From: Streptomyces noursei
GTDB taxonomy: Bacteria; Actinomycetota; Actinomycetes; Streptomycetales; Streptomycetaceae
DNA length: 64,000 nucleotides
Assembly (NCBI RefSeq): GCF_016917755.1
Contig: NZ_CP070326.1
Coordinates: 6,262,001-6,326,000 of the forward strand
Reading direction: 5' to 3'
The first letter of the stretch is position 1. The number at the start of each line of letters is the position of its first letter. Both the position numbers and the translations under genes were made by a program. The notes below the pieces were generated by a model. That model made no database searches. It was not told where the DNA came from and saw only the letters and a program-made list of their open reading frames with translations. Of the stretch, positions 43,273 through 52,413 are shown in pieces.

Positions 43273-43410
43273 GTCCATGACGTGCGTCGGGGCGCCTGTC
43301 CGCTACGCGGGTCCACGACGTGTGGTGGGTGCCTGTTCACGACGCGGGTCCACGACGTGTGGTGGGGTGCCTGTCCGTGACGTGCATCGGGCGCGCGTCC
43401 GCGGTACGTG
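43273..43410. repeat. Degenerate 38-base tandem repeats
   Basis: Units beginning GTCCATGACGTG (43273), GTCCACGACGTG (43311), GTCCACGACGTG (43348) and GTCCGTGACGTG (43373). The second and third share GTCCACGACGTGTGGTGGG. Spacing is 38, 37 and then 25. They are outside any gene. Confidence 0.6.
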
Positions 43411-43545
43411 TCCGTCCCGCGGACGAGCCGTCTCCACCGCGGTGCGCAGGGGGCGTTGTCATGACGGGCCCGTTGGTCGCCGCCGGCGACCGGTAGCCCG
43501 GCCGCCGGCATGCACCGGGAGGCATCGTCGCCCGGCGCACGGTCC

Positions 43546-45735
43546 TCAGTGGATGCCCAACGACCTCTTGAGGAAGTCCACCTGGAGCAGCAGCAGGTTT
43601 TCCGCCACCTGCTCCTGGGACGCCATGTGCGTCACCCCGGACAGCGGCAGCACCTCGTGCGGCCGGCCCGCGGCCAGCAGCGCCGAGGAGAGCCGCAGGG
43701 AGTGCGCCACCACCACGTTGTCGTCGGCCAGGCCGTGCACGATCAGCATCGGACGGTGCGGTTCCACCGCGCCGGACAACCCCTCGTCCGTCACCAGGGA
43801 GTTGAAGGCGTAGACCTCTGGCTCCTCGTCCGGGTGGCCGAGATACCGCTCCTGATAGTGGGTGTCGTACAGCCGCAGATCGGTGACCGGCGCCCCGACC
43901 ACCGCGGCATGGAAGACCTCCGGCCGGCGCAGCGCCGCCATGCCCGCCAGATAGCCGCCGAACGACCACCCGCGGATCGCCACCCGCCCCAGATCCAGCG
44001 GGAAGGAACCGGCCAGCGCCTCCAGGGCGTGCACCTGGTCTTCCAGGGCCACCGGCCCGAGGTTCCGGGAGACCGCCTTCTCCCACGCGGGGGAGCGGCC
44101 CGGGGTGCCCCGGCCGTCCGCCACGATCACCGCGAAGCCCTGGTCGGCGAACCACTGGGAGGTCAGATGGGCGTTGTGCGCGGCGACCACCCGCTGGCCG
44201 TGCGGACCGCCGTAGGGATCGAGCAGCACCGGCAGCGGACCGTCGCCCTCCGTATAGCCGGTCGGCAGCAGCACCGCGCACGGGATCCGGCGCTCACCGG
44301 CGAGCACCAGCCGCGGCCGGGCGGTGAGATGCGGCGTCTCGGCATACGAGCCGATGACGGCCAGTACCTTCTCGCCGCCGTCCGGATCCAGCCGCACCAC
44401 CTCCGACCGGGCGCCCGGTCGCTGCAACGACGCCTGGGTCAGCACCGTCAGCTCCCCGCCGCGCACCGCGGAGGACACCGTCGGATACGGCCGCTCGCCC
44501 ACCCTCCCCCATGCCCTAAAGGCACGGGTGGTGCCCCCACCGCCGCCCTGGTCCCCGCTGCCGCGGAACCACGCCCGGTAGACCCCGATGTCGTGGGTGT
44601 CCGCGCCGCTCGCCGAGAACAGGACGTCGTCCTCGCCGATGTCCAGCACCGCCCGGACGTGCAGCGGCTCCCCGGTCAACGGCCGGTCGCCGACGAACAG
44701 CTTCCGGGCGCCGCCCTCGTCGGCGATCCGCACCAGCCGCCCGTCCGGCGTCCAGGCCGGCGCCCCCGGGAACGGCTCGACCCACGCGTCGTCCTGGTCC
44801 TCGTGCACCACGGTGGTCGCGCCGGTCTCCGGGTCGACCGTCAGATAGCGCTGGGCGCGCTGGTCCCGGGTCTGGACCAGCAGCAGCGGCGGACCGGCCG
44901 CCGACCAGTGCACGCGGGCCAGATAGGGGTAGCGCGCGGTGTCCCACCGGATGTCCGTCCGGGAGCCGTCCAGGCCGAACAGCGCCAGGGTGACCTCGGC
45001 ATTGGCGCTGCCGGCCACCGGATACGGCACCCGCGCGGGCTCCCGGTCCGGGTGCGCGGGGTCGGCGATCCACCAGCGGGTCACCGGCGCGTCGTCGACC
45101 CGGGCGGCCAGCACCCGGTCTCCCTCCGGGGACCACCAGAAGCCCCGGTGGCGGTCCATCTCCTCGGCCGCGACGAACTCCGCCAGCCCCCAGGTGACAT
45201 CGGGGCCGTCGGGCTCCGCCAACGCCCGGTCCGCGCCCGCGGCGCCGTCGCCGCCGCCGTCGGCCGCGACGACCCGCAGCGCGCCGTTCGCCACATAGGC
45301 CACATGGCGGCCGTCGGGGGACGGGCGGGGGTCCACCACCGGCCCCGACGCGGGGAGTTCCCGGGTGGTGCCGGCCCGCAGCTCCGAGACGAAGAGCCGC
45401 CCCGACAGCGCGAAGGCGGCCAACTCCACGGCGGAGTCGACGGCGTAACCGACGATGCCCGCCGATCCCTCGCGGCTGCGCTCGCGGCGCGCCCGCTCCT
45501 CAGGGGGGAGCTCCTCGTCCGCGCCGGCCAGCAGGGCGTGCGGGTCCGCCGCGGTGAACTCCCCTCCACCGTCCAGATCGAGGACCCAGAGCTGCTGACT
45601 GCGGTCGGTGCCGGTGCGGGACCGGAGGAAGACGACGCGCGCGCCGTCGGGGGAGAGGGCGAAGTCGCGGGGCGTGCCGAGTGTGAAGCGCTGGGTGCGC
45701 GCGTAGTGCCGGGGGAAGGGCAGCTGTCCGGTCAT
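43546..45735 (-). CDS. S9 family (prolyl oligopeptidase/DPP IV-like) peptidase
   Basis: The 729-residue product has an N-terminal beta-propeller (DPP IV-like: SPDGARVVFLRS, WSPEGDRVLAARV) and a C-terminal alpha/beta-hydrolase domain with catalytic Ser in RGWSFGGYLAG, Asp in GLADDNVV and His in SGVTHM. It has no signal peptide and probably degrades imported peptides in the cytoplasm, fitting its place next to peptide transporters. ATG 45735 is chosen over an upstream in-frame ATG because MTGQLPFPRHYART is the expected start. A palindromic repeat is inserted in frame at 44502-44540. Confidence 0.9.
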   Translation of the reverse strand: MTGQLPFPRHYARTQRFTLGTPRDFALSPDGARVVFLRSRTGTDRSQQLWVLDLDGGGEFTAADPHALLAGADEELPPEERARRERSREGSAGIVGYAVDSAVELAAFALSGRLFVSELRAGTTRELPASGPVVDPRPSPDGRHVAYVANGALRVVAADGGGDGAAGADRALAEPDGPDVTWGLAEFVAAEEMDRHRGFWWSPEGDRVLAARVDDAPVTRWWIADPAHPDREPARVPYPVAGSANAEVTLALFGLDGSRTDIRWDTARYPYLARVHWSAAGPPLLLVQTRDQRAQRYLTVDPETGATTVVHEDQDDAWVEPFPGAPAWTPDGRLVRIADEGGARKLFVGDRPLTGEPLHVRAVLDIGEDDVLFSASGADTHDIGVYRAWFRGSGDQGGGGGTTRAFRAWGRVGERPYPTVSSAVRGGELTVLTQASLQRPGARSEVVRLDPDGGEKVLAVIGSYAETPHLTARPRLVLAGERRIPCAVLLPTGYTEGDGPLPVLLDPYGGPHGQRVVAAHNAHLTSQWFADQGFAVIVADGRGTPGRSPAWEKAVSRNLGPVALEDQVHALEALAGSFPLDLGRVAIRGWSFGGYLAGMAALRRPEVFHAAVVGAPVTDLRLYDTHYQERYLGHPDEEPEVYAFNSLVTDEGLSGAVEPHRPMLIVHGLADDNVVVAHSLRLSSALLAAGRPHEVLPLSGVTHMASQEQVAENLLLLQVDFLKRSLGIH
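44502..44540. repeat. Streptomyces palindromic repeat unit inside the peptidase gene
   Basis: CCTCCCCCATGCCCTAAAGG (44504 onward) followed by CACGGGTGGTGCCCCCAC has the hairpin-plus-GTGCCCCCAC layout I remember from intergenic repeats scattered in Streptomyces genomes. Here it is in a coding region and adds about a dozen residues (GGGTTRAFRAWGRV) without breaking the frame. Confidence 0.55.
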
Positions 45736-45968
45736 GCCGCCGAGCCTACGGCGGGAGGAGCCCGCCGGTGCGGGACTGTGGAAAACGGCGTGCGCCCCCG
45801 TCGTGCTCCGGTGCACCGACTTATGCGCAAGGACGGAAAGTTATGATCCCTTGCGCGTGGTGGGTACGGGGTAAAGAGCCCTTGGCATACCCGGGTACAT
45901 GGCGCCGACCCGTCGGCTCCCGTACCGTCAACTCTGTCCGGACCGTGAGTACTTGGAGGTGAGCCGCC

Positions 45969-46163
45969 GTGGCACTCTCGATTTCGGCGGTGGTGCTGCT
46001 GGCGATCATCGTCTTCTTGCTGATCAAGAAGTCCGGGCTGAAGACGGTGCATGCATTTGTCTGCATGCTGCTGGGCTTCTATCTGGCCAGCTCGTCCATC
46101 GCCCCGACGATCAAGACCCTGACGACCAATGTCGCGGGGATGCTCGGCGGTATCAAGTTCTGA
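45969..46163 (+). CDS. Small two-helix membrane protein
   Basis: The 64-residue product has two membrane helices (LSISAVVLLAIIVFLLIKK and FVCMLLGFYLASSSIAP). GTG 45969 follows a good GGAGGTGA. It is not a named family as far as I can tell. It stands alone between the divergent peptidase gene and mshB. Confidence 0.78.
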   Translation: MALSISAVVLLAIIVFLLIKKSGLKTVHAFVCMLLGFYLASSSIAPTIKTLTTNVAGMLGGIKF

Positions 46164-46458
46164 TCGCGACCCGGCGGTCTCGGGGGCCTGTCCGGAGGGT
46201 CCCCGCGGGACCGCGGGGCCTGCTGTCGCACGTTCCTGGCTGACGCGGGGAGAGGCTCGCGCCCCGCGTCGTCGCATCGCCCGCGGACATCCGGTCCGCG
46301 GCCGGCGCCCCGCCCGGCACCGCGCGCCGCGGAGCGATCCACACCGGCCCGCCCGGTGGACCCCGGGCCAACCCCCGGCCCCGCGCTTCCACGGGGCGCG
46401 TGGGCGGCCGTCCCGATCGGCTGCGGAGGGTGCGGCGGGCGGCTCGTAGGCTGTCCGC

Positions 46459-47466
46459 ATGACCTCCCACCCGTCGCCCGCCGCCACCCCGAGCGGAGCC
46501 GCTGCGCCGCGTGGCGCCGCGCCCGTTCCCTCTCGTCGCCTCCTCTTGGTGCACGCGCACCCGGACGACGAGTCGATCAACAACGGCGTCACCATGGCCA
46601 GATATGCCGCCGAGGGCGCACTGGTCACCCTGGTGACCTGCACCCGCGGCGAGGAAGGCGAGGTCATCCCGCCCGAGCTCGCCCACTTGGCGCCGGACCG
46701 CGACGACACCCTGGGCCCCTACCGCGTCGGTGAACTGGCCGACGCGATGGCCGCCCTCGGGGTCGCCGACCACCGCTTCCTCGGCGGCCCGGGCCGCTAC
46801 CGGGACTCCGGGATGATGGGCGCGCCCCAGAACGACCGGCCGGGCTGCTTCTGGCAGGCCCCCGTGGACGAGGCGGCGGCCCACCTGGTGGCCGTCATCC
46901 GCGAGGTCCGCCCCCAGGTCCTGGTCACCTATGACCCGAATGGCGGATACGGCCACCCCGACCACATCCAGGCCCACCGCGTGGCGATGCGGGCCGCGGA
47001 GCTGGCCGCGGAGGCGGTCTTCCGCCCGGATCTCGGCGGCGCGTATGCGATCGAAAAGATTTACTGGAACTGCACCCCCCGCTCGGAGGTCGAGGCGGGC
47101 CTCGCCGCGGTGCGCGCGGCCGGGCATGGCTTCGCCGGGGTGGCGGCGGTGGACGACGTCCCGGGTGTGGTCCCGGACGACGCGGTCACCGCATCGCTCG
47201 CGGGCGAGGGCGCGGGCGCGTACGCGGATGCGAAGGCCGCGGCGATGCGCGCGCACGTGACGCAGATCGCGGTCGACGGGGCGTTCTTCGCGCTCTCCAA
47301 CGCCCTGGGTCAGCCACTGTTCGGCACCGAGCACTACCGGCTGGTCCACGGGGCGTCCGGCGCGGCCGACGGGGAACGCGAGGACGATCTCTTCGCGGGA
47401 ATCGGGGAGTCGACGGATTTGGTGGGTATGGAGGAGAGTGCCCGAATTGAGGAGGCGGCGGAATGA
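46459..47466 (+). CDS. mshB: Mycothiol biosynthesis deacetylase MshB
   Basis: The 335-residue product deacetylates GlcNAc-Ins to GlcN-Ins, the second step of mycothiol synthesis, the main actinobacterial thiol. Zinc ligands are in HAHPDDES (H34, D37) and GYGHPDH. Segments CTRGEEGEV, GGPGRYRDSGMMG and YDPNGGYGHPDH are MshB-typical, and the length is right. It overlaps the next gene by ATGA. The PIG-L protein at 10779 is a distinct paralogue. Confidence 0.93.
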   Translation: MTSHPSPAATPSGAAAPRGAAPVPSRRLLLVHAHPDDESINNGVTMARYAAEGALVTLVTCTRGEEGEVIPPELAHLAPDRDDTLGPYRVGELADAMAALGVADHRFLGGPGRYRDSGMMGAPQNDRPGCFWQAPVDEAAAHLVAVIREVRPQVLVTYDPNGGYGHPDHIQAHRVAMRAAELAAEAVFRPDLGGAYAIEKIYWNCTPRSEVEAGLAAVRAAGHGFAGVAAVDDVPGVVPDDAVTASLAGEGAGAYADAKAAAMRAHVTQIAVDGAFFALSNALGQPLFGTEHYRLVHGASGAADGEREDDLFAGIGESTDLVGMEESARIEEAAE

Positions 47467-48017
47467 CGACGTCCAAGGGTGGCGGGGCCGCGGACAAGGG
47501 CGGCGCCCGTAACGGCGGCGACGCGGAGAAGGCGAACAAGGCGGACAACGGACGGCGGACGCGGGCGTCCGGCGGCGGCCCGGCCGCGGCACGCGGTGGC
47601 GGTACCCCCGCGGCGCCGGCGGGCCGGCCCGTGCCGGGCGCACCGCTGACGCCGGGTCGGGTGGGCGTGTACGTCCTGCTGCTGGTCGCGGGCGTCCTGC
47701 TCGCGTTCGCCGGAACGCTTCTCCAAGCGGCCTGGTTCCCGGGCGGATTGCTGCTGGCCCTGGCCGGCATGGTCGGCCTCTTCTACGGGGGCTCCCGGGC
47801 CACCGGGACCGTGGGCGGGGTGCTGGTGCCCGGCGCCGCCTGGCTGGTGACGGTGTTCCTGCTGCTCAGCGAGGTCCGGCCGGAGGGCGATTTCCTGTTC
47901 GGGCCGGGTATCGGTTCGTACGCCTTCCTGTTGGGCGGCATCGTGATCGCTGTGATCTGCGCCACCGGGAGCCAGGTGCGTGCTACCGGCGTGTCCCCGG
48001 GCCGAGTTGGCGGATGA
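47463..48017 (+). CDS. DUF6113-like membrane protein
   Basis: The 184-residue product has a charged, Gly/Ala-rich disordered first 60 residues and then about four membrane helices (VGVYVLLLVAGVLLAFAGTL, GGLLLALAGMVGLFYGG, GAAWLVTVFLLLSEV, YAFLLGGIVIAVICATG). Its ATG overlaps the mshB stop, so the two are co-translated, although a role in mycothiol metabolism is not known. Confidence 0.8.
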   Translation: MTTSKGGGAADKGGARNGGDAEKANKADNGRRTRASGGGPAAARGGGTPAAPAGRPVPGAPLTPGRVGVYVLLLVAGVLLAFAGTLLQAAWFPGGLLLALAGMVGLFYGGSRATGTVGGVLVPGAAWLVTVFLLLSEVRPEGDFLFGPGIGSYAFLLGGIVIAVICATGSQVRATGVSPGRVGG

Positions 48018-48169
48018 CGTGGTTCATACCAGGACGGATGCCGCGCGGTTCCGGGTGACCGGCCGCGGTGCGGGGGCGGATCCCGGTGCGGCGGTCTTCC
48101 CGCGCACCCCGAGTGTCGGCCGGCAGCGGCCAGTATGGTGGTGCGCGCCGCCGCGCCGCCCTGGGGGCG

Positions 48170-48200
48170 CTTCCCCAGCTAACGCTGGGGGCTCCCCCAC
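48170..48200. repeat. Streptomyces palindromic repeat unit, intergenic
   Basis: CTTCCCCAGCTAACGCTGGG followed by GGCTCCCCCAC: a hairpin (CCCCAGC/GCTGGGG, loop TAAC) joined to a CTCCCCCAC tail, of the same type as the unit at 44502-44540. It lies in the leader of the next gene, about 60 bases before its start. Confidence 0.6.
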
Positions 48201-48259
48201 TCGGCCCGAGGCCGAGGATCATCTCTGACGAGCGGCGGAGCCAACCGGGAGAACCTGCT

Positions 48260-50545
48260 TTGAGTCGTGAATCTGACAGTTCGTCCTCCGGCCCCCGGGG
48301 CCGTGGCGGAGCCGTGTACCCGTCGGGGACACCGCCCTACGGCTCGCCCAGGGGAGAAACCGGCGAGACGCCGGTGCCCGGAGCCGCGGACCGGCCGGAG
48401 GAGCCCAAAACCGAGACCACGCTGACCACGCGGATCAAGATCAACATTCCGGGGTCCCGCCCCATCCCGCCGGTCGTCGTGCGCAAGCCCGTCGGTGAGG
48501 AGTCCGGCATGAACGCATCGGCTGCATCCGGCGGTTCCGCCGGCCCGTCCGGTTCCCCGGGGACGTCCGGTCCGGCCTTCGGCGGCGAACGGCCCGCCGA
48601 GCGCACGGCGGAGACGCCGCGGCCGGAGGCGGCGGCGGGCGAGGTACCCGCCGCCCCGAAGGAGAAGACGACCAGCGACTGGTTCTCGCCGCGCAAGCCG
48701 CAGGGTGCCGCCGGCGGGCCGCCGGCGGCACCCGCCGCCACCCCGGCGCCCGGGGCGGCCGGTGGCAAGCCCGCGCAGCGTCCGGACCTCCCGTACTTCT
48801 CGGACGCCCCGGCCGACTCCGGGCCGGTCGCGCAGAGCCCCGGCACGCCGTTCGACGGCGCCCGCGGGCACAGCGGTTCGCCCTACGAGAGCGACCCGCT
48901 CGGTGGCGACCCCCTGGGCAGCGACCCGTTGGTCGGCAACCCCCTGGGTGGTGACCCCCTCGGGAGCGCCCCCCTCGGGAGCGCCCCCCTCGGGAACGAC
49001 CCGCTGGGCAGCGACCCGTTGGGCGGCGCCCCTCTCGGGGGCGATCCGCTGACCGGGCCCTCCCCGTTCGACGGTGGCCCGCGGGGCGAGGCGTCCCCGT
49101 TCGACGGTGGCCCGCGCGGCGGCTCGCCGTTCGACGCCCCGGCGCAGCCGGCCCGCGACCGCAACCCGTTCGACGCCCCGGCGGGCAGCGCCGCCCCCAA
49201 CGGCCCGACGACCGGCCCGGCGCGCGGCGACTCGGCGCTCGACCTCCCGCCCGGATTCAGCGACCCCAGCGCCGGCAAGAGCGCCGCGGGCCGGATGAGC
49301 GACGACACCGCCGAACTCACCCCGCAGCCGTCGTCGCCCGGCGGCCTCGGTGTCACCGGCGGCATCACGGGCGGCCGGAAGGACAAGGGCGCCGGAACCG
49401 GCCCCAAGGGCGGCCCGAAGAGCGGCGGCCCCGGTGGCCGGGTGTCCGGCGACACCCTCGTCAGCGGGATCCCCAAGGTGCCCGGGAAGGCCGGACCGGC
49501 CGCCGCCACCCCGTTCGCCGGGGTGTCCGGTGGCGACGAGGAGAGCGCCGCCCTCAAGCCGCGGCCCAAGATCCCCGAGCCGATCAAGCCGCCCAAGAAG
49601 GGCCGCAACAAGCTGGTGCTCATCGGCGTCGCCGTCGTCGTCCTGGCCGGCGTCGCCTACGGCGCCGGGCTGCTGCTCGACCACGCCGACGTCCCCAACA
49701 ACACCACCGCGCTCGGCGTCGACATCGGCGGCAGCTCCAAGGACGACGCGGTCAAGAAGCTGGAGACCGCCCTCAAGGACCGCCGCACCGCACCGCTCAA
49801 GATCACCGTCGACGGCCGGACCGAGACCCTGCTGCCGGCCCGGGCGGGCCTGGATATCGACCTGCAGGCGACGGTCCGCAACGCCTCCGGCCGGGACTAC
49901 AACCCGGTCTCCGTCGTCGGCTCGCTCTTCGGCGTCAAGCGCACCGCCCAGCCCGCGGTGATCACCGACAAGGAGAAGCTGGCGGTCGCGCTCCAGGGCC
50001 TGACCGGGCCGGCGGACGCGGCGGCGGACGGCGGGATCACGTTCGAGAACGGCAAGGCGGTGCCGCACTACGGCGCGCCGCACAAGGCGATCGACGCCGC
50101 GGCCTCCGAGAGCAAGATCACCGACGCCTACCTCGACCGTGTCAGCACCGGCAGCGACACCCCCGTGGTGCTCGCCGCCACCACCCAGCAGCCCAAGGTC
50201 GACAAGGCCGCGGTGGACAAGGCCCTCAAACAGTTCGCCGAGCCGGCGATGTCCGGGCTGATCACGGTCCGGACGGACCCCCAGCACGCGGTCTCCTTCA
50301 GTCCGCAGAAGTCCATCCCGAAGTTCCTGTCCTTCAAGATCATCAGTGGCCAGCTGGTGCCGTTCTACGACCGGCCGGCGCTCAAGGAGCTCTACGGCAA
50401 CACCTTCGACAGCGTCATGGTGACCAAGGGCGACGGCAGCAAGCACCCGGTCAGCGTCGAGGAGGTGGCCAGCGCGGTGGGCAAGGCACTGGTCGGCAAG
50501 ACCCCCGCCGAGCGCGTGCAGACCATCGCGACCAACGGCAGCTGA
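48260..50545 (+). CDS. Membrane protein with disordered cytoplasmic part and peptidoglycan-binding domain
   Basis: The 761-residue product starts at TTG 48260 (SRESDSSSSGPRGRGG), chosen because a GGGAGAACC precedes it; the open frame further up is not supported. Residues 1-440 are disordered and Gly/Pro/Ser-rich, with a run of five-residue PLGxD/PLGSA units at about 212-267. A single membrane helix lies near 449-475 (VLIGVAVVVLAGVAYGAGLLL). The extracellular part (480-760) resembles PG_binding_4 domains of VanW/YoaR-type proteins, present twice. A cell-envelope role is likely. Confidence 0.78.
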   Translation: MSRESDSSSSGPRGRGGAVYPSGTPPYGSPRGETGETPVPGAADRPEEPKTETTLTTRIKINIPGSRPIPPVVVRKPVGEESGMNASAASGGSAGPSGSPGTSGPAFGGERPAERTAETPRPEAAAGEVPAAPKEKTTSDWFSPRKPQGAAGGPPAAPAATPAPGAAGGKPAQRPDLPYFSDAPADSGPVAQSPGTPFDGARGHSGSPYESDPLGGDPLGSDPLVGNPLGGDPLGSAPLGSAPLGNDPLGSDPLGGAPLGGDPLTGPSPFDGGPRGEASPFDGGPRGGSPFDAPAQPARDRNPFDAPAGSAAPNGPTTGPARGDSALDLPPGFSDPSAGKSAAGRMSDDTAELTPQPSSPGGLGVTGGITGGRKDKGAGTGPKGGPKSGGPGGRVSGDTLVSGIPKVPGKAGPAAATPFAGVSGGDEESAALKPRPKIPEPIKPPKKGRNKLVLIGVAVVVLAGVAYGAGLLLDHADVPNNTTALGVDIGGSSKDDAVKKLETALKDRRTAPLKITVDGRTETLLPARAGLDIDLQATVRNASGRDYNPVSVVGSLFGVKRTAQPAVITDKEKLAVALQGLTGPADAAADGGITFENGKAVPHYGAPHKAIDAAASESKITDAYLDRVSTGSDTPVVLAATTQQPKVDKAAVDKALKQFAEPAMSGLITVRTDPQHAVSFSPQKSIPKFLSFKIISGQLVPFYDRPALKELYGNTFDSVMVTKGDGSKHPVSVEEVASAVGKALVGKTPAERVQTIATNGS

Positions 50546-50719
50546 CGCCCGCGGTACCGCGCACCGGCCGCCGTAGAATACGGAAAGAGCAGGTCAGAGG
50601 CCCTCTGGGGCGAGTCCTCCGGGATTCCCCCTAGGGGGCCTCACCCATGACATCTGTCATGCCGATTCGCAGACGGTTGACACTGCCGCATGGTCCGACG
50701 ATCCAGGAAGCTGAATGGC

Positions 50720-51679
50720 ATGACGACGACAGCTACCACCACAGCCACCACCGCGCAGGACGCGGGACGGGCCCCGGTGGTCAGCTTCCAGGGGGTCAGC
50801 AAGAGTTACGGCGCGGTGCGCGCGGTGGCCGATCTGCACCTGGAGCTGCACCCCGGCGAGACCGTCGCACTCCTCGGCCCCAACGGCGCGGGCAAGTCCT
50901 CCACCCTCGACCTGCTCCTCGGCCTCCGCACCCCCGACACCGGATCGGTGTCCCTGTTCGGCACCACTCCGCAGCGCGCCATACAGCAGGGCAAGGTCGG
51001 CGCGATGCTCCAGAGTGGCGGCCTCATGGAGGGCGTCAAGGTGCGCGAGCTGGTCCAGCTGGCCCGCGATCTGCACCCGCAGGGCTATCCGGTGGACCAG
51101 ATCCTGGCCAACGCCGGCATCACGGACATAGCCGACCGCCTGGTCGGCAAGCTCTCCGGCGGCCAGGAGCAGCGCGTGCGGTTCGCCCTCGCCACCGCCG
51201 GAGCCAACGACCTGATCGTGCTGGACGAGCCCACCACCGGCATGGACGTCTCCTCCCGGCAGACCTTCTGGGGCGCCATGCGCCGCCAGGCCCAGGAGGG
51301 CCGCACGGTCCTCTTCGCCACGCACTACCTCGAAGAGGCCGACGAGATCGCCGACCGGGTGATCGTGCTGCACCGCGGCCGGGTGCTGGCCGACGGCACC
51401 TCCGCCGAGATCAAGGCCCGCGCCGGCGCCCGCCGGATCAACTTCGACCTGACCGAGCCGGCCGACCGCGCCGCGCTGGAGGCCCTGCCGCACCTCACCG
51501 CGCTGACCGTGTCCGCCAGCGGCTCCGGGAGCACCGTCCGCATCCAGTCCCAGGACGCCGACGCGACCGTGCACGCCCTCTACGGCCTCGGTCTCTACCC
51601 GCGCAACCTCGAAGTCTCCGGCCTCGGCCTGGAGCAGGCGTTCATCGCCATCACCACCGCCGAGGAGGCGGCCCGATGA
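50720..51679 (+). CDS. ABC transporter ATP-binding protein (exporter/regulated pair)
   Basis: The 319-residue product has Walker A LGPNGAGKS, signature LSGGQEQR and Walker B LIVLDEPTTGMD, followed by a C-terminal helper domain seen in drug and bacteriocin exporters (CcmA/DrrA type). ATG 50720 is preceded by AGGAAG. Its stop overlaps the start of the permease gene (ATGA). Confidence 0.9.
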   Translation: MTTTATTTATTAQDAGRAPVVSFQGVSKSYGAVRAVADLHLELHPGETVALLGPNGAGKSSTLDLLLGLRTPDTGSVSLFGTTPQRAIQQGKVGAMLQSGGLMEGVKVRELVQLARDLHPQGYPVDQILANAGITDIADRLVGKLSGGQEQRVRFALATAGANDLIVLDEPTTGMDVSSRQTFWGAMRRQAQEGRTVLFATHYLEEADEIADRVIVLHRGRVLADGTSAEIKARAGARRINFDLTEPADRAALEALPHLTALTVSASGSGSTVRIQSQDADATVHALYGLGLYPRNLEVSGLGLEQAFIAITTAEEAAR

Positions 51680-52413
51680 CCACTCTGATCAAGCTTGAGA
51701 TCATCCGCGCGCTGCGGAACAAGAAGTTCATGTTCTTCTCGGTGATCTACCCGCCGGCGCTCTACCTGATCATCGCCGGCGGCGCGGACAGCAAGCCGAT
51801 CCCCGGCACGGGGCTCAACATGGGCCTGTACTACATGGTCTCGATGGCCGCGTTCGGCGCCATGACCGCCGTCCTGCTGGGCAACAGCGAGCGCATCGCC
51901 AAGGAGCGCGAGCAGGGCTGGGTGCGCCAGCTGCGGCTGACCGCTCTGCCCGGCCGCGGCTACGTCGCCGCGAAGATAGCCGCCGCGGCGACGGTCAGCC
52001 TGCCCTCGATCCTGCTGGTCATGATCGCCGCCGCGACGGTCAAGGGCGTCCGCCTCGAAGCCTGGCAGTGGATCGCCATCGCCGTCGGCACCTGGCTCGG
52101 CAGCTTCGTCTTCGCCGCCCTGGGCGTCGCCATCGGCTATCTGGCCAGCGGCGACGCGGTCCGCCCGATCTCCATGCTCTGCTTCTTCGCACTGGCCTTC
52201 CTCGGCGGCCTGTGGATGCCGATGACGCTGCTGCCGCAGTGGGTGCAGAACATCTCCGAGTGGCTCCCGACGCACGCCTACGCCGCGCTGGGCACCGCCG
52301 TCGAGGCCGGCGGCGCGCCGCACGTCAAGGACATGGCGATCCTGCTCGGCTACCTCCTCCTCTTCGTGGGCGGTGCGGCCTGGCTGTATCGCAAGGACAC
52401 TCGGAAGGCATGA
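51676..52413 (+). CDS. ABC-2 type transporter permease
   Basis: The 245-residue product has six membrane helices of ABC2_membrane type (FMFFSVIYPPALYLIIAGG; VSMAAFGAMTAVLLGN; LCFFALAFLGGLWMPM). It makes the export channel with the preceding ATPase. It overlaps both neighbours by ATGA, so ATPase, permease and kinase are translationally coupled. Confidence 0.9.
   Translation: MTTLIKLEIIRALRNKKFMFFSVIYPPALYLIIAGGADSKPIPGTGLNMGLYYMVSMAAFGAMTAVLLGNSERIAKEREQGWVRQLRLTALPGRGYVAAKIAAAATVSLPSILLVMIAAATVKGVRLEAWQWIAIAVGTWLGSFVFAALGVAIGYLASGDAVRPISMLCFFALAFLGGLWMPMTLLPQWVQNISEWLPTHAYAALGTAVEAGGAPHVKDMAILLGYLLLFVGGAAWLYRKDTRKA

Larger units (their letters stand above)
42763..43545. other. Gene-free region upstream of bldKA
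   Basis: This 783-base stretch is between the bldK operon (starting at 42762, minus) and the 3' end of the S9 peptidase gene (minus). It holds an inverted repeat at 42938-42953, a degenerate 38-base tandem repeat at 43273-43410, and the presumed bldKA promoter. I see no supported gene in any frame; the open frames here have no ribosome sites and odd composition. Confidence 0.5.
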
